The translations under genes and the position numbers were made by a program. Below, one piece after another: positions 48,780 to 60,060 of a stretch of 64,000 nucleotides of DNA. Each line of letters begins with the position of its first letter. Within the stretch, counting starts at the first letter, position 1. The notes below the pieces were generated by a model. The model was not told the DNA's origin, did no database searches, and saw nothing but the letters and a program-made list of their open reading frames with translations. Source of the DNA: Anolis sagrei (Eukaryota; Chordata; Lepidosauria; Squamata; Anolidae); NCBI RefSeq assembly GCF_037176765.1, contig NC_090023.1, positions 25,679,366 to 25,743,365 of the forward strand, read 5' to 3'.

Positions 48780-51700
48780 ATGGACCTCTCCATCAGCACT
48801 CTGCTCTGCCTGATCCTTTCCTGTTGCCTCTGGGATGCAGAAGCCCGAGCCTATAATTCTGTAATTGTGGTGCCAAATGGAGGCTCTTGGGGTACATGGG
48901 GAGAGATTCAATTTTGCACCCAAGGCTATGCATATGGTTTCTCACAGAAGGTAAGTTTCTTTTCATTTTCAGATATTGTAATGGTGCCTCCAGGTAATTT
49001 AGAATACAACCTCAACCACCCTAACCAACATGTCAGTCAATCATGCATCATGGATGTTGTGGTCCCAGATATCTGGAGAGCACCAGGTTTGGAAAGTTTA
49101 ATCTAACGGCACAGATCTCACATTAGGTACTGAGAAAGCCCATGCAACTGTGAAAGAGAAGGTGTTGCTTTTAACAAAATTGTGTTGGGGTAGGAAAGGT
49201 ACAGTGAGCCACTCTGTGTGTGTTTGTGTGTGGAGGTGTTTTTTTTTTTGTTTTTTTTTGGTATCTCTGCTTAGAAAACCTACATCTCCAATGCATGCTG
49301 AAGCATGCAATAAATCAAAAACAGTATATTAAAAAACATCACCAGAAAGTCCCGAACAAGTCAGATAATGAACTGCATCTGATCAGATGCAGGGTTAAAA
49401 ACTGGATATACTTTGATTGTCTGCAGTGCATCAGTGTAACCCAGTGAACAGGTTAAGAAAAACCCCTGTATTTTCTGGTGGCCACGGTCCCTAGGTGCAG
49501 TTCCTAGGTACGATTTTCATTCACTGCAGTTCCTAAGTACGGTTCTCATCCAGTTCCTGAGATGCCAATGCACAGTGAAGCCAGTTCATAGAATCAAAGG
49601 GTTGGAAGAAAGTACAAAGGTCATTCAATCCAGCCCCTTGCCATGCAAGAAAACACAATCAAAGCACTCAAGGCAGAGGCCATCTAGCCTCTGCTTAAAA
49701 ACTTCCAAGAGAAGGAAACTCCATCACCCTGCAAGGCAGCATATTCCTTCCTCAAACAGCTCTTGTCATCAGGGAGTTTTTCCTAAGGTTTAGGCGGATT
49801 CTGTTTTTTCCTGCAATTTGAGTCCATTGCTCCATGTCCTAGTCCCCAGAGCAGCAGAGAACAATCTTACCCCCTCCTAAATGTGACATCCTTTCAAATA
49901 TTGAAACATGGCTAGCGTGTCTCCTCTGGGCCTTCTTTCCCCTAAGCTAAATATACCCAGCTCCCTCATCTGTTCCTGATAGGGTTTGATTGTCTGCAGT
50001 GTGTTGTTGTATCGGTGCATCAGTGAACACAATATTCCAGATGTCATCTGGCCAAAGCTGAATAGAGTAGGACTATGACTTCCTTCAATCTCGACATTAC
50101 ACTCTGAGTGATGCAGTTTAAAATATTTTTTATCCACTTCTAAACTGGAGCACAGAGTCTGTGCAGAACTGTCTTTGGTTTCAATTCCACACAGTATCCT
50201 TTACTCGTGGAGAAATATGCACAGTGTGGCAGTTCTAGATTTATCCAGTTTTACAAAAGTCTCTGTTTTTCTCCGCCAGGTGGAACCCTATCAAGGTGAT
50301 GGGGATGACACAGCCATGAATGGAATACGACTATATTGTAGTGATGGATCAACAATAGAGTCTAAAGTCGGAGCGTGAGTATTTATCACTTTGTTTGCCT
50401 ATGCTTCACTTCCTCTTCTTCATTGGCATTATTGTTTGGAAGGTGAGGATCAGAAAGACAAGGCAAAAATTATTTATTTCATAACTTCCAGTTTTTCAAA
50501 TACATAGAAAAAACAACGACACAGGTGACCAAACCTCATCATAATGCAGTCAGTGTGGGGAGAAAACCTATTAATAAAGAAGAAAACACAAGCTGTGAAT
50601 GTGTATAATGCCAATCTGGAATGCCATGAAAGGGTAGAAAATTGTGGGACACCTAATATATTACTACATGTTTACTGTCAGTGAGAAAGAAACTGCTTAC
50701 AAGATGTTTTGTCTTATGCGGTAATTTGACTCAGGCAGAAAAATGTATATGGCTGGTCTTATTTTGTACTCAGAGGAAAAGGACCAAAGAAAAGGCAATG
50801 TGGGGAAAAGACAAAGGGTTTTTGCCCATCTTTTGGCCCTGAAAGAACCCATTCCAGATGTCAAAAGCAAGGAACAATGAAAAGATACAAGTACTGACCC
50901 ATGTAATGAAGTCAGTACGATTACTTGTTATTTATAAAAACACTTATGTATGAAATTTTTATTATAGTATCTCAAGATGGCATTCAATACAAGTAAAATA
51001 CTTCTAGATTAATAGCATAAATAATTAAAAAGTGATATAAACATATACAAATTCAATTTGAAATTGTAAGTCATGGTAGGGAAACATAAAGCCCTCCAAA
51101 TATTGTTGGAATGTGATCTCAGCTGTATAAGTAACTTATACTTTGCTCCGGTAACAGACATTTAAGGTAAGATTACTGTCTTAATTTCCAAGCAGGTGAA
51201 GATATTATTTCTGTATGCATTTGAATGATAGGCTGCAACCAACACTTAGTACATTCACAAAAGCCTTCCCTTTGTCTCAGGCTTGGAACAGGATCTTTGG
51301 GGCCTTGAATGACCCTGAACTGGTGATCCTAAAAGGGAATAAACGCCAGTGCTGATGCAGTCCAGCCTTCTTTCAAGTATTGAGGCTCTATACCAGTGGT
51401 TCCCAACCTTTTTTTTTTTTTTGACCAGGGACCACTTTGACCAGTGACTACTTGACCAGGAACCCTTTTGGCGAGGGATCACTCTGTAACATTAGTAACC
51501 GAAATGGCCAACTTTAGTTTTTGGCCAACTTTAGATTTGGTTTGGGGCGTTGATTCAGAAAATTGCATTGGATAAACCACATCAGCTTTAGTTCCTGATA
51601 GAGAACATATGTTATGGTCAGCGACACAGAAGGAATGGCAGGCAGCACAAAAGGAGTGTCGTGAATGACTTTTCAGTGACTTTAAAGTATAGGTTCTTTT

Positions 51701-52889
51701 TATTGCAATTTCCAGTGTGAGAGGGTATATCCGATTACAGAAAATGTTTAGACAACGAATGACATTGGATACAGAGACATACAGATTCTATGCAACTACA
51801 TTGGAACAAACAAACAAAGAAGAATTACATTTTCACTCAACATTCACACCACATGTACACACCAAAAGCACACTTCTTTCTCTTCCCTTCAGAAAGAAGC
51901 CCCAAAGTGACCAGACTGCTCCCATGCAAATCCGCCAATTTCCATAGGTACACTATCTCTCTCCTTCCCATGGAGCAGAGCATAGTGGGTGGAACAGACT
52001 CCTCTGGTCTGTCACACTTTGAGCCTTTTATAGGAATATTGAGTCTTTTATAGGAATATTCTGCTGATGTAATCCCAAACTTATAAATTAATGATAGACT
52101 TCTTCCATTCTGGATCCATCTCAGTTTCTTGGCCAGATGTTGATTCTTCTTGATTGGTGTTGACAAACACAAGGCTTGTGTTGACTTCCTTCTTAACATT
52201 GTAAACATTTCTGTTATCACCGTCCCAATTCTTATCAGGGTTTATTTTTCATTTCTCATTAGCAACTTTTAATTATAGTCCAGCAAGCAGGTAGTTAGTC
52301 ATTGCAGGCCCTAATATTATACTGGTGTTTCCAAAATTATTAGCTCCATCCATACATTCATCTTCCATTCTTCCGTTCATTCCCACACATCATATTAAAT
52401 TCACATTAATCTACACATTAAATTTCTTATGACAGGAGCGGAAATAAATAAAATACAATCAAATAAAATGGAAGGAGCACATTTTCACCCTCATGGCTCA
52501 CTGGTGGTCCATGATCCACAGGTTAAGAACCACTGCTCTAAACCATTTAAAATTTAGATTTGTTTATTTTGAATTCATTTGTTTTCCTTGGCAGGTGGGG
52601 AGATTGGACCGGGATTCAATATTGCCCCCAAGGCAATCTGGTCTCTTTCTCTATGCGAATGGAAGGATACCAAGGAAATGGTGATGATACAGCAGCCAAT
52701 AACCTCCAGTTCACCTGTGAAGGTGGTACTGCACTCATCGGGAACGGAGGACCCTGGGGTGAATTTGGCCCATGGAGCCCTCGCTGCCCTCAAGGCTTCA
52801 TCTGTGGAATCCAGACAAAGGTGGAGGATCCCCAAGGGGATGGTGATGACACGACCGTTAATGATGTAAAGTTCTTCTGCTGCAACTAA
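48780..52889 (+). CDS. VMO1-like gene D (three exons, complete)
   Basis: Predicted secreted VMO1 homologue of 186 residues, the closest of the four to the canonical repeat pattern. Coding exons are 48780-48950, 50280-50374 and 52595-52889, with donors gtaagt and gtgagt and a pyrimidine-rich acceptor before each later exon. The start is supported by a TATA box 67 bases upstream and by homology. The signal peptide ends near DAEA/R. Three repeats each show G-x-W, then Cys, then a GDGDDT or GNGDDT loop followed by N and Cys; mature cysteines are at 46, 77, 99, 130, 153, 159, 184 and 185, compatible with the disulfide-rich VMO1 fold. Intron 1 contains an antisense CR1 fragment; intron 2 contains a hAT element with a nested LTR-like relic ending 60 bases before exon 3. 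It is the only copy on the plus strand. Confidence 0.92.
49577..50125 (-). mobile_element. CR1 LINE 3' fragment in gene D intron 1
   Basis: TTCATAGAATCAAAGGGTTG and TCATTCAATCCAGCCCC at one end, followed by the standard CR1 3' part in antisense to gene D. Confidence 0.78.
50470..51385. other. no recognisable feature (gene D intron 2)
   Basis: AT-rich intronic sequence without clear repeat or coding signal. Confidence 0.4.
51394..52535. mobile_element. hAT element in gene D intron 2
   Basis: Ends CAGTGGTTCCCAACC and GGTTAAGAACCACTG, duplication CTCTATAC/CTCTAAAC (7 of 8). Most of its length is a nested LTR-like insertion. Ends 59 bases before gene D exon 3. Confidence 0.72.
51610..52434 (-). 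mobile_element. solo LTR-like relic (family undetermined)
   Basis: On the minus strand it begins TGTCATAAG and ends CATAACA, with a TATAAAA box mid-way and an AATAAA near the 3' end, the layout of a long terminal repeat. No internal viral genes are attached. Flanking duplication is not clear, so the borders are approximate. An old fossil nested in a hAT element. Confidence 0.5.
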
Positions 52890-53393
52890 ACCAGAAGCAT
52901 TTTCCTCCCAAGAACTGACCATCTTTTCATCAATATGTGAGAACCAGCATGGTGTAGTGGCTTGGGTGTTGATCTGATCTCCCCGATTGTTATGTGGTCA
53001 GCTTTATCTGTCTTTGTCAGATGCTTTATCAGTTATCTCTCCTATCTGTAATAGTTGTCTAATCAAAATGTCCTAGCAATTCATAGGAGGGATGTAGCCC
53101 TTCATCAATCTTGGCCTTAAGCCATTCTGAGCTTTATAGAAAAGAGTTGGTCTTGGAAACAAACTGAAAGCTATTATAGCTGTTTCAAGACTGTTGAAAA
53201 GCCTTTGAATAATTTGTTAGAAAATAATTCACTGCCCTTGATTCATTAAAATGATCAAAAATCAATTATTTTACATTTTTATGTCAACCATGTGAAATTT
53301 TTAGAATAGCAATTTATGTTTCGCATTACGTTACTTGTGGGAGTAATTTGTTGATTAGATTTTATTTTTCAAAAATAATGTAATCAGTTTTCA

Positions 53394-53399
53394 AATAAA
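53394..53399 (+). terminator. candidate polyadenylation signal of gene D
   Basis: AATAAA about 505 bases after the gene D stop, in AT-rich sequence without a recognisable repeat between. Earlier ATTAAA-type hexamers exist, so the site is uncertain. Confidence 0.3.
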
Positions 53400-53609
53400 A
53401 TGTAATAATGATTAAAAAGAATTAATTTCTTTTTTAAATCCCTCAACATTTTAATAATAACAGCCAACGCGTTTAATTTTGACATTAACAACCAACACAT
53501 GTAATTTTCTTAATGATTTAGCATTACAACTGTGAACTAACAATCTGCATGGATTTTGCACCACATTTAGTTTCAAAATGTATGTCAAGTGCAGCACCAC
53601 TTAGAACAT

Positions 53610-53867
53610 ATTAAAGTTATCTAAGCTTGAGATGATGAAAATATGAATCATTCTGCTGTCAATAGAAAGCATCTCACAAAGGCAGGCAACCTGGGAACAC
53701 CTCAGATCCAGGAGCATTCCCAAATTGCACACCAGATCCATCCAGAAAAAGGTTGAATTCTCAGTTCCCAAAAGTTTATATAGCCTACAAATTAAAACCA
53801 TACATATTTTGTCTACACTGAACTTAGTTGGTGTGACCACTTGTGACATCTCACTGTACCCAGGCAC
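53610..53867 (-). mobile_element. CR1/L2-type LINE RT scrap
   Basis: WMDLVCNLGMLLDLRCSQVA, a degraded RT C-terminal stretch. Confidence 0.5.
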
Positions 53868-54280
53868 TAATTCAGAACTGCTACAGTCTCTTTGGAAGCA
53901 GATAAATGGTTTGTATCGTACAGTAATAAAAACTAAGCCAGATTCTGGATGGCTCCAACCTATGGCTTCCTAGAGATGTTCAAATACATTTGAGTTTTTC
54001 TTATGTGTTTAGAAGTCAACAGCTTCTTCAAAATATTTTCTGTGGTCCAGGGCTATACCAGTATATAGTACAATGCCCAAGTCCAAGGCATTTCTGAAGT
54101 TATCATGGAAACAGGAACAATTGATAATAGCAAACTCTAATTAAATGAATGACTTCATCCTGGGGGACCTAGAAAATTCCTAGAGAAGTATTCTTTCTAG
54201 CAATATGTTAAGTCTTCCAGGGTAATTCTAGTATAAATACCAGCAGAAGCATGCCATAGAATTACATGAAAGACTTAGAA

Positions 54281-55109
54281 CAGTGTTTCTCAGCCTGGGG
54301 GTCGGGATCCTGGGAGGGGGGGTCACAAGGAGGTTTGAGAGGGATTGCCAAAGACCATCAGGAAACACATATTTCTGATGGTCTTAGGAACCCCTTTGGC
54401 ATAGTCATTTGGGTTCATAATGTTCTCCAGATGTAAGTGAACTACATTTCCCAAAATCACTCTCAATTCATCCCAGATCACTCCAATATTTTCTGTTGGC
54501 CATGGAGGTACTGTGTGGGAAGTTTGGCAAAATTCTATCATTGGTGGGGTTCAAGGGGCTCTTTGGTTGTAGGTGTACTATAAATCCCAGCAACTACATC
54601 TCCTACATGTCAAGGTCTCTTTTCCCCAAACTCTACCAGTGTGCACATGTGGGCATATCAAGTATTGGTGCCAAGTTTGGTCCAGATCCAACATTGTTTG
54701 AGTGCTTTCTGGATGTAGGTGAACTACAATGCAAACCAAACCTTCAATATTTTCTGTTGTTCATAGGAGTTTTGTATGGCAAGACTGGTTCAATTCCATC
54801 GTTGATGGAGTTCAGAGTGCTCTTTGATTGTAGGTTAAGTATAAATTCCAGCAACTACAACTCCCAAATGACAAAACCAATCCCCTCAACCCCACCAGTA
54901 TTCAAATAGGGGTGTATTGGGTATTGTGCCAAATTTGGTCCAGTGAATGAAAATACATCCTGCATATCAGATATTTACCTTACAATCCATAACAGTAGCA
55001 AAATTACACTTATAAAGTAGCAACAAAAATAACTTTATGGTTGGGAGGTCACCACAACATGAGGAACTATATTAAGAGGTCTCAGCATTAGGAAGGTTGA
55101 GATACACTG
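54281..55109. mobile_element. hAT-like element with internal repeats, longer copy
   Basis: Same family as 37792-38321, ends CAGTGTTTCTCAGCCTG and its complement, duplication ACTTAGAA/ACCTAGAA (7 of 8). Confidence 0.78.
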
Positions 55110-55118
55110 ACCTAGAAC

Positions 55119-55418
55119 TGTCGGCTCAAAGCAGCCGCTCCCAAATGAAAACACAGGACCACACTCTGGTATCACTGAGAACTTTACTACTGGAAACATA
55201 GACATGCAAAAAGCAGAGAGTGCCTAGTGCTGGTTGGCACCCTCTTATATACCCTCCCCCACATTTAAAGATACGACTCCCGCCAAGACACAAAAACCCA
55301 CCCAAATTGCTAGCCGTTTCTTCTCAGGGTCAGCCGCCCCAGGTGTCTTATCAGTACTCTACGTCAGGACCCTGATTTCTGGCACCAGAACCAAGGCCCT
55401 GAAAAGTGCATCCTAACA
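55119..55418 (-). mobile_element. solo LTR-like relic, about 300 bases
   Basis: Minus strand starts TGTTAGGATGC and ends CCGACA, with a TATATAAG box in the middle. Size and layout suggest a solo LTR of a Gypsy-like or retroviral element. No matching target duplication seen. A fossil directly beside the hAT element ending at 55109. Confidence 0.55.
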
Positions 55419-55803
55419 TTTTTGGAGAGGACATCACTTTTCAGATGGTTTGACATTACAATATTATTGCATGCTAATCAGTTTTTACTTGGTTGTCTTG
55501 TGGCTTGGATTCCTCTATAAGGAACGAGTATATTATACTAAGAAACATTTTGAGAGAAACAACTTCCCCCAGGATGAGTACAGTCTACACCAACTGTTCC
55601 TATTATGGCAGGACAACATTTGTTATTCCTATAACTAGCTAATTAAAAATGATATACCACTTTTGAAGGCCTTACTTTGAAACTTTGTCACAAGGAAAAT
55701 TAATTCGCGTGTTTTTTGTCCCTTGATCATTTCTAAATATTTAAGCACATTCTATAATGGCTAAGACAATAGCTTGCATGTACGATGAATCTATATTTGG
55801 CAG

Positions 55804-56066
55804 GAGCCCCCTTGTGGCAGTAGGACTAAAGACCAACAAGTCAGAGGTTCGAATCTGAGGAGAGCAGAGATGTGTTCCTTCTATCAGCTTCAGCTCCCCA
55901 TGTGGAGAGGGCCATCCAGTCCAACCCCCTGCCAAGAAGCAGGAAAATTGTATTCAAGGCAGTCCCGACAATGCCAGCTCTTTGACTTAGAAATGGAGAT
56001 GAGCACCGCCCCCCAGAGTTGGGCATGACTAGAATTAATGTCAAGGGGAAACCTTTACCTTTACCA
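55804..56066 (+). mobile_element. composite SINE region (tRNA head, CR1 scrap, Sauria tail)
   Basis: A tRNA-like SINE head (GAGGTTCGAATCTGAGG) runs to about 55900, then about 45 bases of CR1 3' sequence (GGCCATCCAGTCCAACCCCC), then a Sauria tail that is the edge of the gene C duplication. Confidence 0.6.
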
Positions 56067-56676
56067 ATTTAAGCATTCTGTAACGTATTGTTTGGAGAAT
56101 ATGGAGAACCTGTAAAATGTACAGACAATCCATGATTAAATTAACAGAGGGCACATTAAGACTGATTGAAAGACCTTTTAGATTTTATTTCAATAAACAG
56201 TCATTTATTTATTTATTTCTATCCCGCCCATATCAGCCTGAAGACATCCTTGTTAATAACTATGTCCTGATTATCAGTACTACACATCATGACTCATATG
56301 GTGTTTTGAGAACCAGATAGCACTAAGTCAATAAGAAGATTCTTGGCAAGCTCTTGGAAAAACTAAGCTGGTCGCCATACTTTTTGGAAAATGACTTGTT
56401 CTAAGAGGTAACACATTTATAGTTTAATCACAGCAAGATAACTTCACATCATTAAGTCCAGTGTCATCTAAAGTTCCTTTGTCCAATGCAACCTTTGTTT
56501 GGATCCCACATATGGAGCCAGCGGGACAAGGAAGACTCTTTTGGCCAAATTCACCCCAGTCTGTTCCATGACCAGTGAGTACACTTCCATCTTCACAGGA
56601 AAACTCAATGTTGTTCACTACTGTTTTTTGCAGAATTGCTTGAACTTAGTGGTTGGAGGCCAATAAAGAACAGGGC
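55964..56676. repeat. segmental duplication of gene C 3' side (E locus)
   Basis: Closely matches about 36873-37755: a Sauria SINE tail, the gene C 3' flank with its polyadenylation signal, exon 3 and the start of intron 2. Differences are point changes, a small TTTA-rich insertion near 56208-56238 and the deletion in exon 3. The left breakpoint appears to fall within the SINE tail, because sequence before the shared CCCGACAATGCC differs in the two copies. Confidence 0.8.
56424..56623 (-). pseudogene. VMO1 pseudogene E, exon 3 remnant
   Basis: This is a close copy of gene C exon 3 (reading [23 protein letters not shown] through to the CCD stop), but it stops inside the exon. Relative to C, about 190 bases covering the start of exon 3, the splice acceptor and nearby intron are missing; sequence resumes in intron 2 homology at about 56625-56676. 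Exons 1 and 2 are absent and the space to 63321 is filled by a U6 fragment and LINEs. The surviving part has no stop codon before the normal end, so the loss looks fairly recent. It cannot encode a VMO1 protein. Confidence 0.88.
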
Positions 56677-56685
56677 GCAGGGGTC

Positions 56686-56731
<46 letters not shown>

Positions 56732-56736
56732 AAAGC
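56675..56736 (-). ncRNA. U6 snRNA-derived fragment (not functional)
   Basis: The minus strand matches about nucleotides 7-68 of U6 snRNA, including GCACATATACTAAAATTGG and ACGATACAGAGAAGATTAGC. The 5' hairpin start and the 3' third with the uridine tail are missing, and no TATA or PSE promoter layout is evident upstream. It abuts gene C intron 2 homology on one side (shared GGGC at the joint) and a LINE tail-like stretch on the other. Best read as a retrocopy or template-switch fragment. Confidence 0.8.
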
Positions 56737-56739
56737 TGG

Positions 56740-56788
56740 GCTCGCCCCCAGGCTGAGAACAGCGGTATAGAAGTAAAGTAAATAAAGC
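56740..56788 (+). repeat. LINE 3' tail-like stretch
   Basis: Reads CAGGCTGAGAACAGCGGTAT and ends GTAAAGTAAATAAA, resembling the 3' ends of CR1/L2-type LINEs seen elsewhere in the window. It lies between the U6 fragment and the L1 5' region. Confidence 0.4.
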
Positions 56789-58789
56789 GAGCGGAGGACT
56801 TCCGATGGGAATGGCGACGGGATGCCTCGCTGAGAGGGAGCTCTCAGGGGAGGACCTGCATTGTAGTGGCTAGGTTGAGCTTTGGCTCCCCACCTTCATC
56901 CGGATCGAAGGCGAAGGTGTTGGGAACCCCTGTGGCAAACTCAAAGACCCCAAAGAACCCCCTTCCCTCAAGGAGGGGAGATCAAGTGGGCCCAAGGACA
57001 GCTGAAGGGGGGCAAGCCCCCTTGGGAAATCTCGTTTAATCCGCCTCCACCCCATTTTTGAAACAAGAAGAAAGAAGATAAATAAGAAGAATTCTCTTTA
57101 GAGAATAAGCGGGTCATAAGTCCGCCAAAAAGAAATTCCAACTTCAAGGTAAAAGGGGGTGCTCCCCAAATAAGCACAAAAATAGAAATAAGAAATCAAG
57201 ATAAATATAAATGTGAAAAGAAGAAGACAGTCAAAGAAAGAGCTTTACAGAGATATTTAAAAAGTACTTGGATATTAATTGGTTACAAAGAGTGAATTAA
57301 TACAAAGGCATAAATATTGGGAGAAATGCGAAGAGAGACCAAAGTAGTGACTGTATTGAATATGAAATATTGACTCTAATTTCTTCCTAACCTCGCCCTT
57401 ACCGCCCTTAAAATCTCCAAACCGCCACACTTTCAAAAATAAAAAACCCATCGGCTGACCTTGGCGCCATCATTGTTATGTCTTGGGCATGCTCTTCTTT
57501 ACAAACAAAGAATAAATAACACTGAAAGAGGAAGGACACATCGGAAGGGCGAGACAGGGCACAACAGAAAGAAAGAAGAGGTTTGATGGGAAATGTAGTA
57601 TTTATATGCTAAAGAAGGTGGAAGGATAAAAAGGGGGAAGAAGAAGAAGGGCAGACTTAGAAGCTGATGGTTACATCTAAGGGGGGGAAGTAGGAAGAAG
57701 AAACCATAGAGAAATAATGTTACAGACCAGAGAAGAGATTTATTTATTTATTTGTTTGTTTGTTTATCGTGTCATCAGCAACCATACCATTGTGTTACAA
57801 TTCTAACAGAACAAAACAAACACACAGATTAAAAAAAACCACACACACACACAGATTTTGCAAACTTGGTAGTTGGTTAAATGTCCTTTGACCAGTATCT
57901 GGCCACTTGGAGTGCCTCTGGTGTTGCCGCAAGAAGGTCCTCCCTTGTGCATGTGGCGGAGCTCAGGTTGCATTGCAGCAGGTGGTTTGTGGTTTGTTCT
58001 TCTCAGCACTCGCATGCTGAGGATTCCACCCTGTAGCCCCATTTCTTAAGATTGGCTCTGCACCTCGTGGTGCCAGAGCGCAGTCTGTTCAGCGCCTTCC
58101 AAGTTGCCCAGTCTTCTGTGTGCCCAAGGGGGAGTCTCTCATCTGGTATCACCCATGGATTGAGGTGCTGGGTTTGGGCCTGCCACTTTTGGACTCTCGC
58201 TTGCTGGGGTGTTCCAGCGAGTGTCTCTGTAGATCTAAGAAAACTATGTCTTGATTTAAGTCGTTGACGTGCTGGCTGATACCCAAACAGGGGATGAGCT
58301 GGAGATGTCTCTGCCTTGGTCCTTTCACTACTTCCCGGCGGATGTCAGGTGGTGCAATACCGGCTAAGCAGTGTAATTTCTCCAGTGGTGTGGGGCGCAG
58401 ACACCCTGTGATAATGCGGCATGTCTCATTAAGAGCCACATCTACTGTTTTACTGTGGTGAGATGTGTTCCACATTGGGCATGCATTCTCAGCAGCAGAG
58501 TAGCATAGCGCAAGGGCAGATGTCTTCACTGTGTCTGGTTGTGATCCCCAGATTGTGCCGGTCAGCTTTCGTATGATATTGTTTCTAGCGCCCACTTTTT
58601 GCTTGATGTTCAGGCAGTGCTTCTTGTCAGAGCACGGTCCAAAGTGACTCCCAGGTATTTGGGTGTGTTGCAATGCTCCAGTGGGATCCCTTCCCAGGTA
58701 ATCCTCAGAGCTCGGGATGCTTGCCTGTTCTTAAGGTGAAAGGCGCATGCCTATGTTTTGGATGGGTTGGGGATCAACTGGTATTCCCT

Positions 58790-60001
58790 CTAACAGGCAG
58801 TAAGAGCACCTAGAGCTTCGGAGAGCTTCTTTTCAACCATCTCAAAGCTCCCTGCTTGAGTGGTAATGGCACGATCATCAGCATAAATGAAACTCTCTGT
58901 CCCTTCTGGCAGTGGCTGGTCATTTGTGTAGATGTTGAACATGGATGGGGCAAGCACGCTCCCCTGAGGCAGGCCGTTCTTCTGTTTCCGCCATTTACTT
59001 CTCTGGCCCTGGAACTCAACAAAAAAGCTTCTGTTTTGTAGCAGGTTTCCTATGAGGCAGGTGAGGTGGTAGTCCTTTGTGATATTATACATTTTTCTCA
59101 GGAGGAGGCAGTGGTTCACAGTTTCATAGCCTGCTGACAGGTCTATGAAGACAGCTCCTGTGATCTGCTGCCTTTCAAAGCCATCTTCTATGTGCTGAGT
59201 CAGGTTCAACACTTGCGATGTGCAGCTTTTGCTTTTCCTGAAGCCAGCTTGCTGTGGGATCAGACATGGGTCTATTTTTTCCGTAATTCTATGCAAAATA
59301 AGACTCTCCAGGACTTTGTAGAGGTGGCACAACAGGGAGATTGGTCTGTAGCTTTTTGGGTCATTACTGTCTTTGCCTGGCTTCAAGATGGCGATGACTC
59401 TTGCTTTCCTCCAGATTTTGGGGATCTGACAGGATGCTGTGCAGTTGTTCATCAGCTCCAGCAGCCAGCGCTTTGCTTTTGGGCCAAAGTTCTTGATTTG
59501 TTCCATCCGTAGATCATCCAGGTCAGATGCTTTGCCATTTTTACATTTATTGAGAGCCATGTCCAATTCAGTAGATGTAAAGTGTTCATGAAGGTTGTTG
59601 TTCTCAATCTCTGATTGTCTGGTTATTGGTTTCTTTCCTACTTTGGTGGCAAGGTTGGGTTTCCCATTTTTCAAGAGTTGGTGTGCTTTCTGATCTGCCT
59701 TTATGTTGGCATGGGTATTAGTTTGTGAGGGGTCGTTGCTCAACTGTCTTAGCAGCCTCCACACCTTCTGGCTGCTCCTGCCCATGTCAACCTCTGTGAT
59801 CAGCTTTATCCACTGTTCTTTCTTGGCTTCTGAGATGGAGGACACAATGTTCTGCGCTGCCTGAAGGGTTTGCTCACTAAATGGGTCTTCGTAGTGGAGC
59901 CTGTAGTAGTTTTCCAACAAGGCAGCTGTTTCAGGAGTAATGCCCTGAAGGTAGTTGGTTCTGCAGCCTCTCGGTATAGAGGCCCGTGAGCAGGTTTTCA
60001 C
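58790..60001 (-). pseudogene. reverse transcriptase frame of the full-length Vingi-like LINE
   Basis: 403 codons without a stop. Contains the linker between endonuclease and RT, the palm and finger motifs (LDDLRMEQIKNFGPKAKRWL, KPGKDSNDPKSYRPISLLCH, QAGFRKSKSCTSQVL) and YADD. It is the only one of the three larger copies of this family in the window that keeps the YADD pair. Confidence 0.85.
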
Positions 60002-60060
60002 TATTTCAATAAAGTGCTCGTATTCCTAAGGGATTGGCACAGCCGATGTGATCATGCCAT

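Noticed and set aside
41109-48780. Bidirectional promoter shared by genes C and D
   Set aside because: The starts are 7.7 kb apart, each with its own TATA box, and the space is filled with repeats.
56675-56736. Functional U6 snRNA gene
   Set aside because: Both ends are missing and no snRNA promoter is visible.
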